Of a stretch of DNA of 5,454 nt, positions 1-5,113 are shown in pieces (position 1 is the stretch's first letter; each line of letters begins with the position of its first letter). The stretch is from positions 1 through 5,454 of the forward strand of contig SLHU01000382.1 of NCBI GenBank assembly GCA_007135995.1, written 5' to 3'. The stretch comes from Clostridiales bacterium. GTDB lineage: Bacteria; Bacillota; Clostridia; Saccharofermentanales; UBA5734. A model generated the notes under the pieces. That model was not told the DNA's origin. It made no database searches and saw nothing but the letters and a program-made list of their open reading frames with translations. The position numbers and the translations under genes were made by a program.

Positions 1-1633
1 CGCGGATATCTTTCTGAGTCAGATATACAGGATGTCCTTTTTCACCATTTTCTGCTGCCACCAGTAAAATCACGTCCTGTCCGTCTATTTCGGCAATATA
101 TGGCTGCAGATAATCCGCAAGTTCATCAATATCATCTTCTATATGTCCCGTTTCATCAATCAGGCCTTTTTCCAGACAGGCTGCGACTGCGGCGATCAGC
201 CCCGACCCGCATAATCCGCGCGGTTTATAGTTTTGAATCACACCGCAGGCATTTTCCGCCTTGTTATTTTGTGCCAGGCCATTCGATACAGGTTCGCCCT
301 GAGGATCAATGACGCTGCAGCATAAAGTATCGTCTTTCCACCAGACATCGTCAATAGCTCCGACAACGCCCCCCAGACCGCACGAAATATTCGCGCCTTC
401 AAAGGCAGGACCAGCAGCGGTTGAACAGGCAATCAGACCGTCCGGTCCAGATAAGACAATTTCACCGTTTGTTCCAATATCGAGCAAGATGCGTACATCT
501 TGATTTATCTGATCTAAACCGCAGGCCAGCAGTCCGGCGGTTATATCGGCTCCCACATAGCTTGCGATGCCAGGCATAAGCTGCACCAGTGTTTCTTTGG
601 GCAGCTGAAGATTAAGATCGGCGGCTGACAGCATTTGCTCCTGCGCGCTGACAGGCATAAAAGGCGTTCTGGCAATGGAAGCCGTCGGAAGGCCGGTCAA
701 CAGATGCAGCATGGTCGTATTACCGGTTAAAACAACATGCGCGACCTGTTCAATCTGCAGCAAACTGTCCGGTCTGACTGCCGATGCTTTAGAGACCAGT
801 TCATTTGCCAGCTGGCTGATGGCATCAAGCACCTGTTTTTGCATGGTCTGGCGGTTCTCCTGATTTTTTGTCGCTTCGTCTATCCGGCTGATGACGTCAG
901 CGCCAAAGGCACGCTGCGGATTCAGCCTCGCAGCCGTGGCCATCCTTTCACCGCTTTGCAGACCATAAAGCCAGCTGCCAAGGGTGGTTGTGCCAATATC
1001 AACCGCGATACCCAGCGGCTCTGCATCTGCATTCTGTGTCCTGGCTTCAGGCTGAGGCGCTTCTTTTGATTTCGCAGCAGGCCGGTCATCCGTACGTTCA
1101 GCTTCAGACTTCGCAGCCGGCGGCCAGAAAGCAAGCACTTGTTTTGTATCATGTCGGGCCAGAAAATGAATATCCGCGGCGCTGCCAAGCCAGTTGTCCG
1201 GCAGCGAAGGCATCAGTGTGATCGGCACTGCAAACCCGGTTTCGTCAAAAAAACGCTGGTCAAACGGCCTCTGATCTTCAAGGGTCGCCGGCGGCAGAAC
1301 AGTCTGCTTCAGCGTGACCAACGGCTGCAGGCGCAATTCGGGAAGCAGGCCATCTGTTGAGATTCTGGCCGCCATGGCCAGCGGCAGATGAACTTCCAGC
1401 GCTGCGTCGGCCGGCACACCGGCCTTGTCCCAAAGGGCTGCATTGGTATGGGTCAGGCAGGACAAGACATCGCCGATCCCGCTGATATGAACTTTACATT
1501 TGCCGCACTTGCCTTTGCCGCCGCAGGGCGACTCCACCTGATGTCCTGCCGATCTTAGTACAGAAAGCAGATTCTGGCCTTCTTTTGTTTCGATTAATTC
1601 CTGATGTTCACCTATCACTATCTTTAAATCCAT
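1..1633 (-). CDS. RACo-type [2Fe-2S]/ASKHA ATPase, reductive activator of corrinoid proteins (partial, C-terminus cut)
   Basis: Members of this family (DUF4445/RACo) use ATP to drive one-electron reduction of an inactivated Co(II) corrinoid protein, with electrons passing through their own [2Fe-2S] cluster in the cytoplasm. The 544 codons here run in one open frame. The plant-type ferredoxin domain (about 1-85) has Cys37, Cys43, Cys46 and Cys59. A middle/linker region follows to about 170, then a Pro/Ala/Glu-rich segment (171-204). The ASKHA domain shows phosphate-1 VDIGTTT (D212), NPQRAFGADVISRI (238-251), GNTTMLH (304-310), phosphate-2 DIGTNGE (D385) and GLCGSG (473-478). It ends at TQKDIR (539-544), the conserved lead-in to the missing C-terminal part, probably some 60-90 residues. 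GGAGG lies 10 nt before the ATG at 1633; an in-frame ATG at 1639 is only 4 nt from it and less likely. Family assignment is firm; the exact partner protein is unknown. Confidence 0.93.
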   Translation of the reverse strand, partial: MDLKIVIGEHQELIETKEGQNLLSVLRSAGHQVESPCGGKGKCGKCKVHISGIGDVLSCLTHTNAALWDKAGVPADAALEVHLPLAMAARISTDGLLPELRLQPLVTLKQTVLPPATLEDQRPFDQRFFDETGFAVPITLMPSLPDNWLGSAADIHFLARHDTKQVLAFWPPAAKSEAERTDDRPAAKSKEAPQPEARTQNADAEPLGIAVDIGTTTLGSWLYGLQSGERMATAARLNPQRAFGADVISRIDEATKNQENRQTMQKQVLDAISQLANELVSKASAVRPDSLLQIEQVAHVVLTGNTTMLHLLTGLPTASIARTPFMPVSAQEQMLSAADLNLQLPKETLVQLMPGIASYVGADITAGLLACGLDQINQDVRILLDIGTNGEIVLSGPDGLIACSTAAGPAFEGANISCGLGGVVGAIDDVWWKDDTLCCSVIDPQGEPVSNGLAQNNKAENACGVIQNYKPRGLCGSGLIAAVAACLEKGLIDETGHIEDDIDELADYLQPYIAEIDGQDVILLVAAENGEKGHPVYLTQKDIR

Positions 1634-1640
1634 ATGCATG

Positions 1641-1648
1641 AATCCTCC
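1641..1648 (-). promoter_or_regulatory. Shine-Dalgarno of the RACo-like gene
   Basis: The minus strand reads CCGGAGGATT just before the gene. The GGAGG core sits 10 nt from ATG 1633 and 4 nt from ATG 1639, which favours 1633 as the start, though the two starts differ by only two residues (Met-His). Confidence 0.7.
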
Positions 1649-1744
1649 GGACTTTATTCGTTTCATCTTGATATACTGACTTTCTGGTTATAAAACCGCA
1701 ATACTTAGTTCATCGTACAACAGTTCGTTTTTTTTGACTAGGAT

Positions 1745-1786
1745 TTTCTCGATGATCTATGCCACTTTTTTGTCGTTTTCTGATGA
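1745..1786 (+). repeat. Diverged direct repeat, left copy
   Basis: This stretch resembles 3025-3064 in the same orientation. From 1745 to 1768 I count 19 identities in 24 positions, including a 10-base exact block ATGCCACTTT, and the similarity continues with one gap to a shared TTCTGAT. The right copy lies beyond the EFR1-type gene, so the two copies bracket it. Confidence 0.45.
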
Positions 1787-1832
1787 AACCGGCTAATCGC
1801 ATACCCGCCAGCAGCCCTAACATCTCATGTCT

Positions 1833-1847
1833 GAAAACACTGTTTTC
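1833..1847. repeat. 15-bp palindrome, possible operator
   Basis: GAAAACACTGTTTTC is a perfect inverted repeat with arms GAAAAC and GTTTTC around ACT. It lies about 70 bp upstream of the TATAAT box at 1915, in the spacer between two divergent genes, a plausible place for a regulator site. No matching regulator gene is in the window and no T-run follows it, so it is not a terminator. Confidence 0.4.
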
Positions 1848-1914
1848 TACTGCGCGGACAGATGAATATCAAGTAAATTGACATGAAATCAGTGCAGGCA
1901 CAGATATCTTATTG

Positions 1915-1920
1915 TATAAT
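1915..1920 (+). promoter_or_regulatory. Candidate -10 box for the EFR1-type gene
   Basis: A perfect TATAAT lies about 125 nt upstream of the ATG at 2046. The hexamer 17 nt upstream (GTGCAG, 1892-1897) is a poor -35. A perfect TTGACA occurs at 1878-1883, but 31 nt away, too far for a normal sigma-70/sigma-A pair. The GTGC-AG-GCAC palindrome at 1892-1901 overlaps the expected -35 position and could be a regulator site. This promoter is tentative. Confidence 0.35.
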
Positions 1921-2045
1921 TTGCTTGCTGAGATCTAGACGATCGGCGTTGTTTTACCAAGGTGCCCACACAGGTCATCTACCCCATGCCTATAGGCAGG
2001 GACTTCCTGCGATATTCGGGGGTGAAACTAAAGGAAAGGATCTGT

Positions 2046-2837
2046 ATGCTGTTTTATTTTTCCGGCACAGGAAATACCCTTGCTCTGGCGAAAAAAATCG
2101 CGGACACACATGACTTGAAACTGTGTTCAATCGCTCATGAGATGGATAAAGGCCAAGATCCTCTGATATACGAGATGCAAGATGATGCGCTGCTTGGCTT
2201 CGCATTCCCGGTTCATGCCTGGGGACCGCCGCCGTTTGTGCTTGATTTCATTCGCCGGCTTAGAATCAGCGGCGGGAAACCATACGTTTTTGCTCTGTCA
2301 GTTTGTGCCGGTGAGGGCGGTCATTCTGTCCGGATTCTGCAAAAGGAGCTGGCCGGGCAAAACATTCATCTTGACAGTGCCTTTACTTTCATCATGCCCA
2401 ATAATTTCATGCTGGGCACTTCGGTTGATGATGCCAAAACAGCCAAGCGAAGAATAAGTCAGTCGGACCTGAAGCTGGATGAGATCAGCCCTGTTCTGAG
2501 CGCCAGAAAGCGGGGTGTATTCGATTTGCAGGCAGGAACAGTGCCGCGGCTGAAGTCATATGTTATTCATCCTCTGTTTAAACGTTTTGCGTTGAAGACA
2601 AGCAAATTCTATGCAACAGACCGCTGCAACAGCTGCTATATCTGTGAGCAAGTCTGCCCGGTTCATTCGGTGAAAGTCAACGGTAAACCTGCCTGGCAGA
2701 AAGAATGCACTATGTGTCTGGCCTGCATCAACAGCTGTCCGGTCCAGGCCATCGAGTACGGAAAGCTGACCGCCGGCAAGGACAGATACCTGCACCCGGA
2801 TCTGCAAGAACAGCTGTGGTCTGATCTGGAGCTTTAA
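2046..2837 (+). CDS. EFR1-type flavodoxin/2x[4Fe-4S] ferredoxin fusion protein
   Basis: A 263-residue soluble electron carrier with an N-terminal flavodoxin fold and a C-terminal two-cluster ferredoxin. The start MLFYFSGTGNTLALAKKIA is the typical first beta-strand and FMN phosphate loop (SGTGNT, 6-11). FAFPVHAWGPPP and the FIMPNNF segment match the middle of this family. The ferredoxin part has C194-x2-C197-x2-C200-x3-C204-P and C221-x2-C224-x2-C227-x3-C231-P, the pattern for two [4Fe-4S] clusters. Start 2046 is chosen because it gives the canonical N-terminus and has AAAGGAAAGG 6 nt upstream; the upstream in-frame ATG at 1962 would add 28 residues foreign to the fold. It is divergent from the RACo-like gene and might feed it electrons (inference). 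The physiological partner of EFR1-type proteins is generally not established. Confidence 0.93.
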   Translation: MLFYFSGTGNTLALAKKIADTHDLKLCSIAHEMDKGQDPLIYEMQDDALLGFAFPVHAWGPPPFVLDFIRRLRISGGKPYVFALSVCAGEGGHSVRILQKELAGQNIHLDSAFTFIMPNNFMLGTSVDDAKTAKRRISQSDLKLDEISPVLSARKRGVFDLQAGTVPRLKSYVIHPLFKRFALKTSKFYATDRCNSCYICEQVCPVHSVKVNGKPAWQKECTMCLACINSCPVQAIEYGKLTAGKDRYLHPDLQEQLWSDLEL

Positions 2838-2843
2838 GCTTTT

Positions 2844-2898
2844 TCCGGCGCTTTTATTTTGCATAGAGCCTGCACCTGGTCCAGGGTCAAATTTTTTT
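2844..2898 (+). terminator. Weak terminator candidate after the EFR1-type gene
   Basis: Two weak candidates follow the stop codon. The first is a loose AAGC/GCTT stem ending in TTATTTT. The second is CCTG-GTC-CAGG (2875-2885) followed, after GTCAAA, by seven Ts at 2892-2898. Both stems are only 4 bp, and the T-run of the second overlaps the first repeat of the downstream array. Termination somewhere here is likely, but neither hairpin is convincing alone. Confidence 0.3.
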
Positions 2899-2989
2899 GC
2901 ATCCACCACATTGCTTGCATCCACCACATTGAAAGAAATATTTTTTGCATCCGGTACATTCAGGAAGAAGTTTTTGCATCCGGCACATT
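2898..2989 (+). repeat. Four-copy direct repeat, TGCATCC(AC/GG)(C/T)ACATT
   Basis: Copies at 2898-2912 and 2916-2930 read TGCATCCACCACATT. The copy at 2946-2960 reads TGCATCCGGTACATT and that at 2975-2989 reads TGCATCCGGCACATT. Start-to-start steps are 18, 30 and 29 bp. The last three copies are each followed by an A/G-rich tail (GAAAGAA, CAGGAAGAAG, TAAAGAAGA), and copies 3 and 4 are each preceded by TTTTT, so the real unit is about 29-30 bp and the first copy is truncated. The array lies wholly between genes. Confidence 0.85.
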
Positions 2990-3024
2990 TAAAGAAGACG
3001 CTTTAGATTTGATGATTTGATCAC

Positions 3025-3064
3025 TTTCCTGATGGCCGATGCCACTTTCTGCTCAGTTCTGATA
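3025..3064 (+). repeat. Diverged direct repeat, right copy
   Basis: Partner of 1745-1786, sharing ATGCCACTTT (3039-3048) and the CTGAT end. It lies within the repeat-rich spacer directly upstream of the thioesterase gene. Confidence 0.45.
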
Positions 3065-3093
3065 AGATAAGAAGAAAATGGGAGTAAACAAAC

Positions 3094-3099
3094 AGGAGG
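3094..3099 (+). promoter_or_regulatory. Shine-Dalgarno of the thioesterase gene
   Basis: A perfect AGGAGG lies 10 nt before ATG 3110 and fixes that start. Confidence 0.85.
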
Positions 3100-3109
3100 A
3101 AGCATAAAT

Positions 3110-3565
3110 ATGGAAACCAGTCAGGTACAAATTGTCATGCCGTCACATGTCAACGGCACCATGCGCCTGTTCGGCGGCCAGCTGATGGAGTGGATTGATG
3201 TTACCGCCGCGGTAGAAGCCAGGCGCCATGCGCTCAGCGATGTTACCCTTGCTGCTGTAGATCCGCTCGAGTTTATCGCGCCGGTTCACCTCAACGATAC
3301 CGTACTGATAACAGCATCGGTTACCTGGACAGGGCATACATCCCTTGAAGTGCAAGTTGATACCTTTGTCGAACATCTCAGCCAGAAGCGTGAGCTTGTC
3401 AACAGCGCGCATCTTGTCTTTGTGGCGGTTGATGAAAACGGTAATCCCCATGCGGTTCCGCCGCTTCAGCCGCAGACACCGGAAGAGAAAAAGGCATATG
3501 CCTCTGCTGAGAAAAGACGCAAATGGCGGCTTAAGCTTCGCCAGAAAATGCTTGAAGACCTATAA
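3110..3565 (+). CDS. Acyl-CoA thioesterase, hotdog fold (YciA/YkhA/BFIT class)
   Basis: A 151-residue single-hotdog protein predicted to hydrolyse fatty acyl-CoA to free acid and CoA in the cytoplasm; the family usually works as a hexamer or trimer of dimers. Family marks: MPSHVNGTMRLFGGQLMEWID (residues 10-30, with N15, G16, the FGG turn at 21-23 and the conserved acidic D30), then VDPLEFIAPVHLNDTVLI, TSLEVQVDTFVE in the second half, and the closing HLVFVAVDENGNPHAVPPL with the usual P-Q-T-P-E-E tail. Length is normal for a single-domain member. The last 20 residues are rich in Lys/Arg. The start is set by AGGAGG 10 nt upstream. It appears monocistronic, with a repeat-rich spacer before it and a convergent gene after it. 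Chain-length preference cannot be read from sequence. Confidence 0.93.
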   Translation: METSQVQIVMPSHVNGTMRLFGGQLMEWIDVTAAVEARRHALSDVTLAAVDPLEFIAPVHLNDTVLITASVTWTGHTSLEVQVDTFVEHLSQKRELVNSAHLVFVAVDENGNPHAVPPLQPQTPEEKKAYASAEKRRKWRLKLRQKMLEDL

Positions 3566-3580
3566 AAAGCGCATGCGCGC
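3564..3580 (-). terminator. Possible terminator between convergent genes (minus strand)
   Basis: On the minus strand GCGC-GCAT-GCGC is followed at once by TTTTT (3568 down to 3564), a short all-GC stem with a T-run, placed about 85 bases past the deacetylase stop. It overlaps the last codons of the thioesterase. The stem is only 4 bp. The rest of the convergent gap (3566-3666) has a small AAGCC/GGCTT hairpin (3597-3612) without a T-run. Confidence 0.3.
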
Positions 3581-3666
3581 ATTTAATCGCCGCGCAAAGC
3601 CCTCCCCGGCTTAGCTTATGCCAGAAAAGAGCTTTCACACGGCCTAATATCTTGAGGCATGCATTC

Positions 3667-4731
3667 TTATTCGATTGGCGGGGCGAAATGTGTATAGACA
3701 GCGCCGGCTTCAGGATGATCATCATCCAGATAGCTCAGCAGCTCGCTGACAGTCATAAAGCGGAAACCCTTTTCTTTCAGGCCGGCGATCATGCTGGGCA
3801 TGATTTCGAGGGTCGCCCGGTTGGTATCATGCAAAAGTACAATGTGTCCATTCGCGGCATGTTCAAGCACATGCTCAAGGATCGGCTCAGGGTTGTCATG
3901 ATAATTCCAGTCTTGAGGGGTGCTTTGCCAGGACCAGTTGACGATGGCCAGATCAAGTTCGCGGCTGATATCCTTCACTAGTGTATTATAGGCACCTGTG
4001 GGCGGCCGCATCAGGCGAGGACGCTGCCCAGTGATGTTTTCAATCAGCTCATTGGTGCGGGTCAGTTCGTCGCGAATCCTTTGTTCATCTGTTTCGGTGA
4101 AAATAACATGGCTGTAGCTGTGGTTGGCGACTTCATGGCCCTCCTGATAGGTTCGCAGTAAAGTGGCCTCGCGGCCGGCATCAATCTGGGAGCCGAGCAC
4201 AAAAAAGGTTGCAGATACGTTTTCTTCTGCCAGGATATCGAGCAGGCGTTCTGTCAGCTGATCTTCACCATCAACAGCCGGACCGTCATCGAAAGTCAGG
4301 GCAATCACCGGCGACTCATCGCTGGGCGGTGCCTGCGCGGCTGTCTCGTCCGTCGCAGTCGTTTCTTCAGTCGCCTCTTCAGTTGTTTCTTCAGGATCAC
4401 TGGCATCTTCCGGCTCTGTTTCAGTCGTTTCTTGTGTATCACTTATCTCGTCAGACTCATTGTCTGTCGGATCCTGCGTGATCGTTTCGTCATCTGCCGG
4501 CTGCTCCTGGGTTGTGGTTTCTACTGTTTCAGTGGTTGTGGTTTCAGTATCTGAACTATTAGCAGCAGATCGGATGCCATAGGCGATCAGGAGCGCAGCC
4601 AGGATCAAAGCCAGCACCGAAAAAATAATCAAACGGGTTCGCTTGTTTTTGCGGCGCCTTGCAGAATGCCTGTGTGCGGCATTATTAAAATGCATGTTTC
4701 GGTTATCTATGTTTTTACCATTCTTTTTCAT
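3667..4731 (-). CDS. Membrane-anchored polysaccharide deacetylase (NodB/CE4 family)
   Basis: Predicted metal-dependent N-deacetylase of extracellular glycans such as peptidoglycan or chitin-like polymers. Numbering uses ATG 4731 (354 residues). Residues 1-33 are Lys/Arg-rich and cytoplasmic; one hydrophobic helix spans 34-53; a Thr/Glu/Asp-rich stalk spans about 58-140; the NodB domain runs 141-335. All catalytic motifs are visible: TFDDGP (146-151, base D148, metal D149), HSYSH (metal H204, H208), RPPTG (242-246), the QDW motif (D274) and LLHD (H301, D302). An active enzyme outside the membrane is therefore likely. The start is debatable. GTG 4773 has no ribosome site before it and would place the perfect AAGGAGG inside the gene. 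ATG 4731 begins MKKNGKN, and a hairpin lies between it and AAGGAGG. ATG 4695 has no Shine-Dalgarno. The substrate cannot be told from sequence. Confidence 0.93.
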   Translation of the reverse strand: MKKNGKNIDNRNMHFNNAAHRHSARRRKNKRTRLIIFSVLALILAALLIAYGIRSAANSSDTETTTTETVETTTQEQPADDETITQDPTDNESDEISDTQETTETEPEDASDPEETTEEATEETTATDETAAQAPPSDESPVIALTFDDGPAVDGEDQLTERLLDILAEENVSATFFVLGSQIDAGREATLLRTYQEGHEVANHSYSHVIFTETDEQRIRDELTRTNELIENITGQRPRLMRPPTGAYNTLVKDISRELDLAIVNWSWQSTPQDWNYHDNPEPILEHVLEHAANGHIVLLHDTNRATLEIMPSMIAGLKEKGFRFMTVSELLSYLDDDHPEAGAVYTHFAPPIE

Positions 4732-4769
4732 ATATCGCCGGCAGTTGATAAAGCTTCTGCCGCCTCCTT
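4732..4769 (-). promoter_or_regulatory. Shine-Dalgarno plus intervening hairpin before the deacetylase start
   Basis: On the minus strand AAGGAGG (4769-4763) directly abuts a perfect 6-bp stem, CGGCAG (4762-4757) with CTGCCG (4744-4739), and a 12-nt loop (4756-4745). GCGATAT (7 nt) then leads to ATG 4731. Linear spacing is 31 nt, too long, but if the hairpin folds the effective spacing becomes about 7 nt. Such bridging is known from phage T4 gene 38. A regulated start is possible. Confidence 0.5.
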
Positions 4770-4788
4770 GCACATGTTTTACTGCTGC

Positions 4789-4797
4789 ATTATATCA
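4789..4797 (-). promoter_or_regulatory. Extended -10 promoter of the deacetylase gene
   Basis: The minus strand reads TGATATAAT (4797-4789), a perfect TGn extended -10 with TATAAT. The hexamer 17 nt upstream (TCCAAA) matches the -35 consensus in only three positions, acceptable for an extended -10 promoter. Transcription would begin near 4782, only about a dozen nucleotides before the AAGGAGG. Confidence 0.6.
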
Positions 4798-4892
4798 TAG
4801 CTTCATGGCGATTTGGAATACACAGTGATATCATTTCCTTTCCTGTCTGCGCAGCAGCATCCGTCATTTCCGTTAAAATTGTAACCCTTGCG

Positions 4893-4921
4893 TTTGCATG
4901 TTAAAACAGACGTGGTACAAT
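4893..4921 (+). promoter_or_regulatory. Extended -10 promoter for the gene at 5114
   Basis: TTTGCA (4893-4898, four of six -35 matches), a 17-nt spacer and TACAAT (4916-4921) preceded by TGG, making an extended -10 (TGGTACAAT). The expected transcription start near 4928 gives an unusually long leader of about 185 nt. Confidence 0.6.
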
Positions 4922-4928
4922 TAATCCT

Positions 4929-5097
4929 ACTCTTTTTGAGCCTGTCACAGCTTTCATCTCGGTTTTTGAGAGACAAGCAGAAAAGAGTTGGTTTTCAGTT
5001 CAATAATACTGGTTACCGGTTAATGAGATGATGTGCCGATTGTCCAGACAACGTTCGGCAATATCGTATTTACGACTAACACGTTTAATATGTTTAG
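4929..5097 (+). ncRNA. Structured 5' leader, candidate cis-regulatory RNA
   Basis: Consecutive stem-loops can be drawn. First, ACTCTTTT (4929-4936) pairs with AAAAGAGT (4981-4988), enclosing GCCTGTC/GACAAGC with one mismatch and an inner TCTC/GAGA. Second, an imperfect ACTGGT/ACCGGT dyad lies at 5008-5020. Third, TGCCGA-TTGT-CCAG-ACAA-CGT-TCGGCA spans 5034-5060, 10 bp with a 3-nt bulge. Fourth, TCGT-ATTT-ACGA spans 5064-5075. Fifth, CTAACA/TGTTTAG spans 5076-5097. It ends just before the ribosome site AGGTGAT. I could not match it to any riboswitch or T-box consensus I know, and no terminator hairpin with a T-run is seen, so any control would more likely act on translation. Confidence 0.35.
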
Positions 5098-5113
5098 CAG
5101 CAGGTGATGTTTC

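Larger units (their letters stand above)
1640..2045. other. Divergent intergenic spacer between RACo-like and EFR1-type genes
   Basis: About 400 bases with no convincing gene. It must hold the promoters of both divergent genes. Seen in it: a small GGTT/AACC hairpin (1686-1697), a T8 run near 1728-1736, a segment (1745-1786) resembling 3025-3064, a 15-bp palindrome (1833-1847), a TATAAT box (1915-1920), and a 12-bp palindrome TGCCTATAGGCA (1987-1998) whose right arm also pairs in GCAGG-GACTT-CCTGC (1996-2010). For the minus-strand gene only weak -10 candidates were found (TATAAC, minus strand, 1692-1687), without a good -35. The frame of the EFR1-type gene stays open upstream to an ATG at 1962, but that extension does not look like protein of this family. 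Confidence 0.6.
2838..3109. other. Repeat-rich intergenic spacer, possible insertion-sequence remnant
   Basis: About 270 bases without a gene. The left half holds four copies of a 15-bp motif (2898-2989). The right half (3011-3068) holds GATCACTTTCCTGATG followed by GATGCCACTTTCTG and TTCTGATAAG, an internal degenerate repetition. Multiple short end repeats of this kind are known from IS21-family elements, but no transposase fragment is present, so this is a hypothesis. A weak extended -10 (TGATAAGAT, 3060-3068) without a good -35 is the only promoter candidate I see for the thioesterase gene. A 9-codon frame (3078-3107) also precedes that gene. Confidence 0.5.
4776..5113. other. Divergent spacer with promoters on both strands and a structured leader
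   Basis: About 340 bases without a convincing gene. The left end holds the deacetylase promoter, and 4893-4921 a plus-strand promoter. From about 4929 to 5097 there is a series of stem-loops in the presumed leader of the gene at 5114. The stretch 4825-4890 shows nothing I can assign beyond a short CTGCGCAG palindrome. Confidence 0.6.

Noticed and set aside
737..1188. Plus- and minus-strand open frames overlapping the RACo-like gene in other frames
   Set aside because: The RACo frame carries all family motifs without a break; the others have no recognisable domain and are shadows.
1878..1920. TTGACA (1878-1883) and TATAAT (1915-1920) as one promoter
   Set aside because: Both hexamers are perfect, but 31 nt separate them, far from the required 16-18 nt.
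1962..2045. N-terminal extension of the EFR1-type protein from ATG 1962
   Set aside because: The 28 extra residues precede a canonical flavodoxin first strand, have no family resemblance, and ATG 2046 has its own ribosome site.
2898..2989. Could the direct repeats be a CRISPR array?
   Set aside because: The repeats are only 15-16 bp, the spacing is irregular (18, 30, 29 bp), the sequences between them are short and alike rather than unique, and no cas gene is nearby.
3569..3578. GCGCATGCGC palindrome as a protein-binding site
   Set aside because: It lies between convergent gene ends and is better explained as part of a weak terminator stem with the adjacent T-run on the minus strand.
4209..4481. 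Plus-strand open frame inside the deacetylase gene
   Set aside because: It is antisense to the Thr/Glu-rich stalk, whose repetitive codons naturally leave other frames open; no domain or ribosome site is seen.
4732..4773. Deacetylase start at GTG 4773
   Set aside because: No Shine-Dalgarno precedes it and the predicted transcription start is only about 9 nt away; the perfect AAGGAGG would be wasted inside the gene. It cannot be fully excluded.
5003..5024. T-box antiterminator-like TGGTTACCGG in the leader
   Set aside because: It only loosely resembles the T-box TGG-ACC element; no matching specifier stem or terminator is seen, and the downstream gene is not an amino-acid gene as far as can be read.
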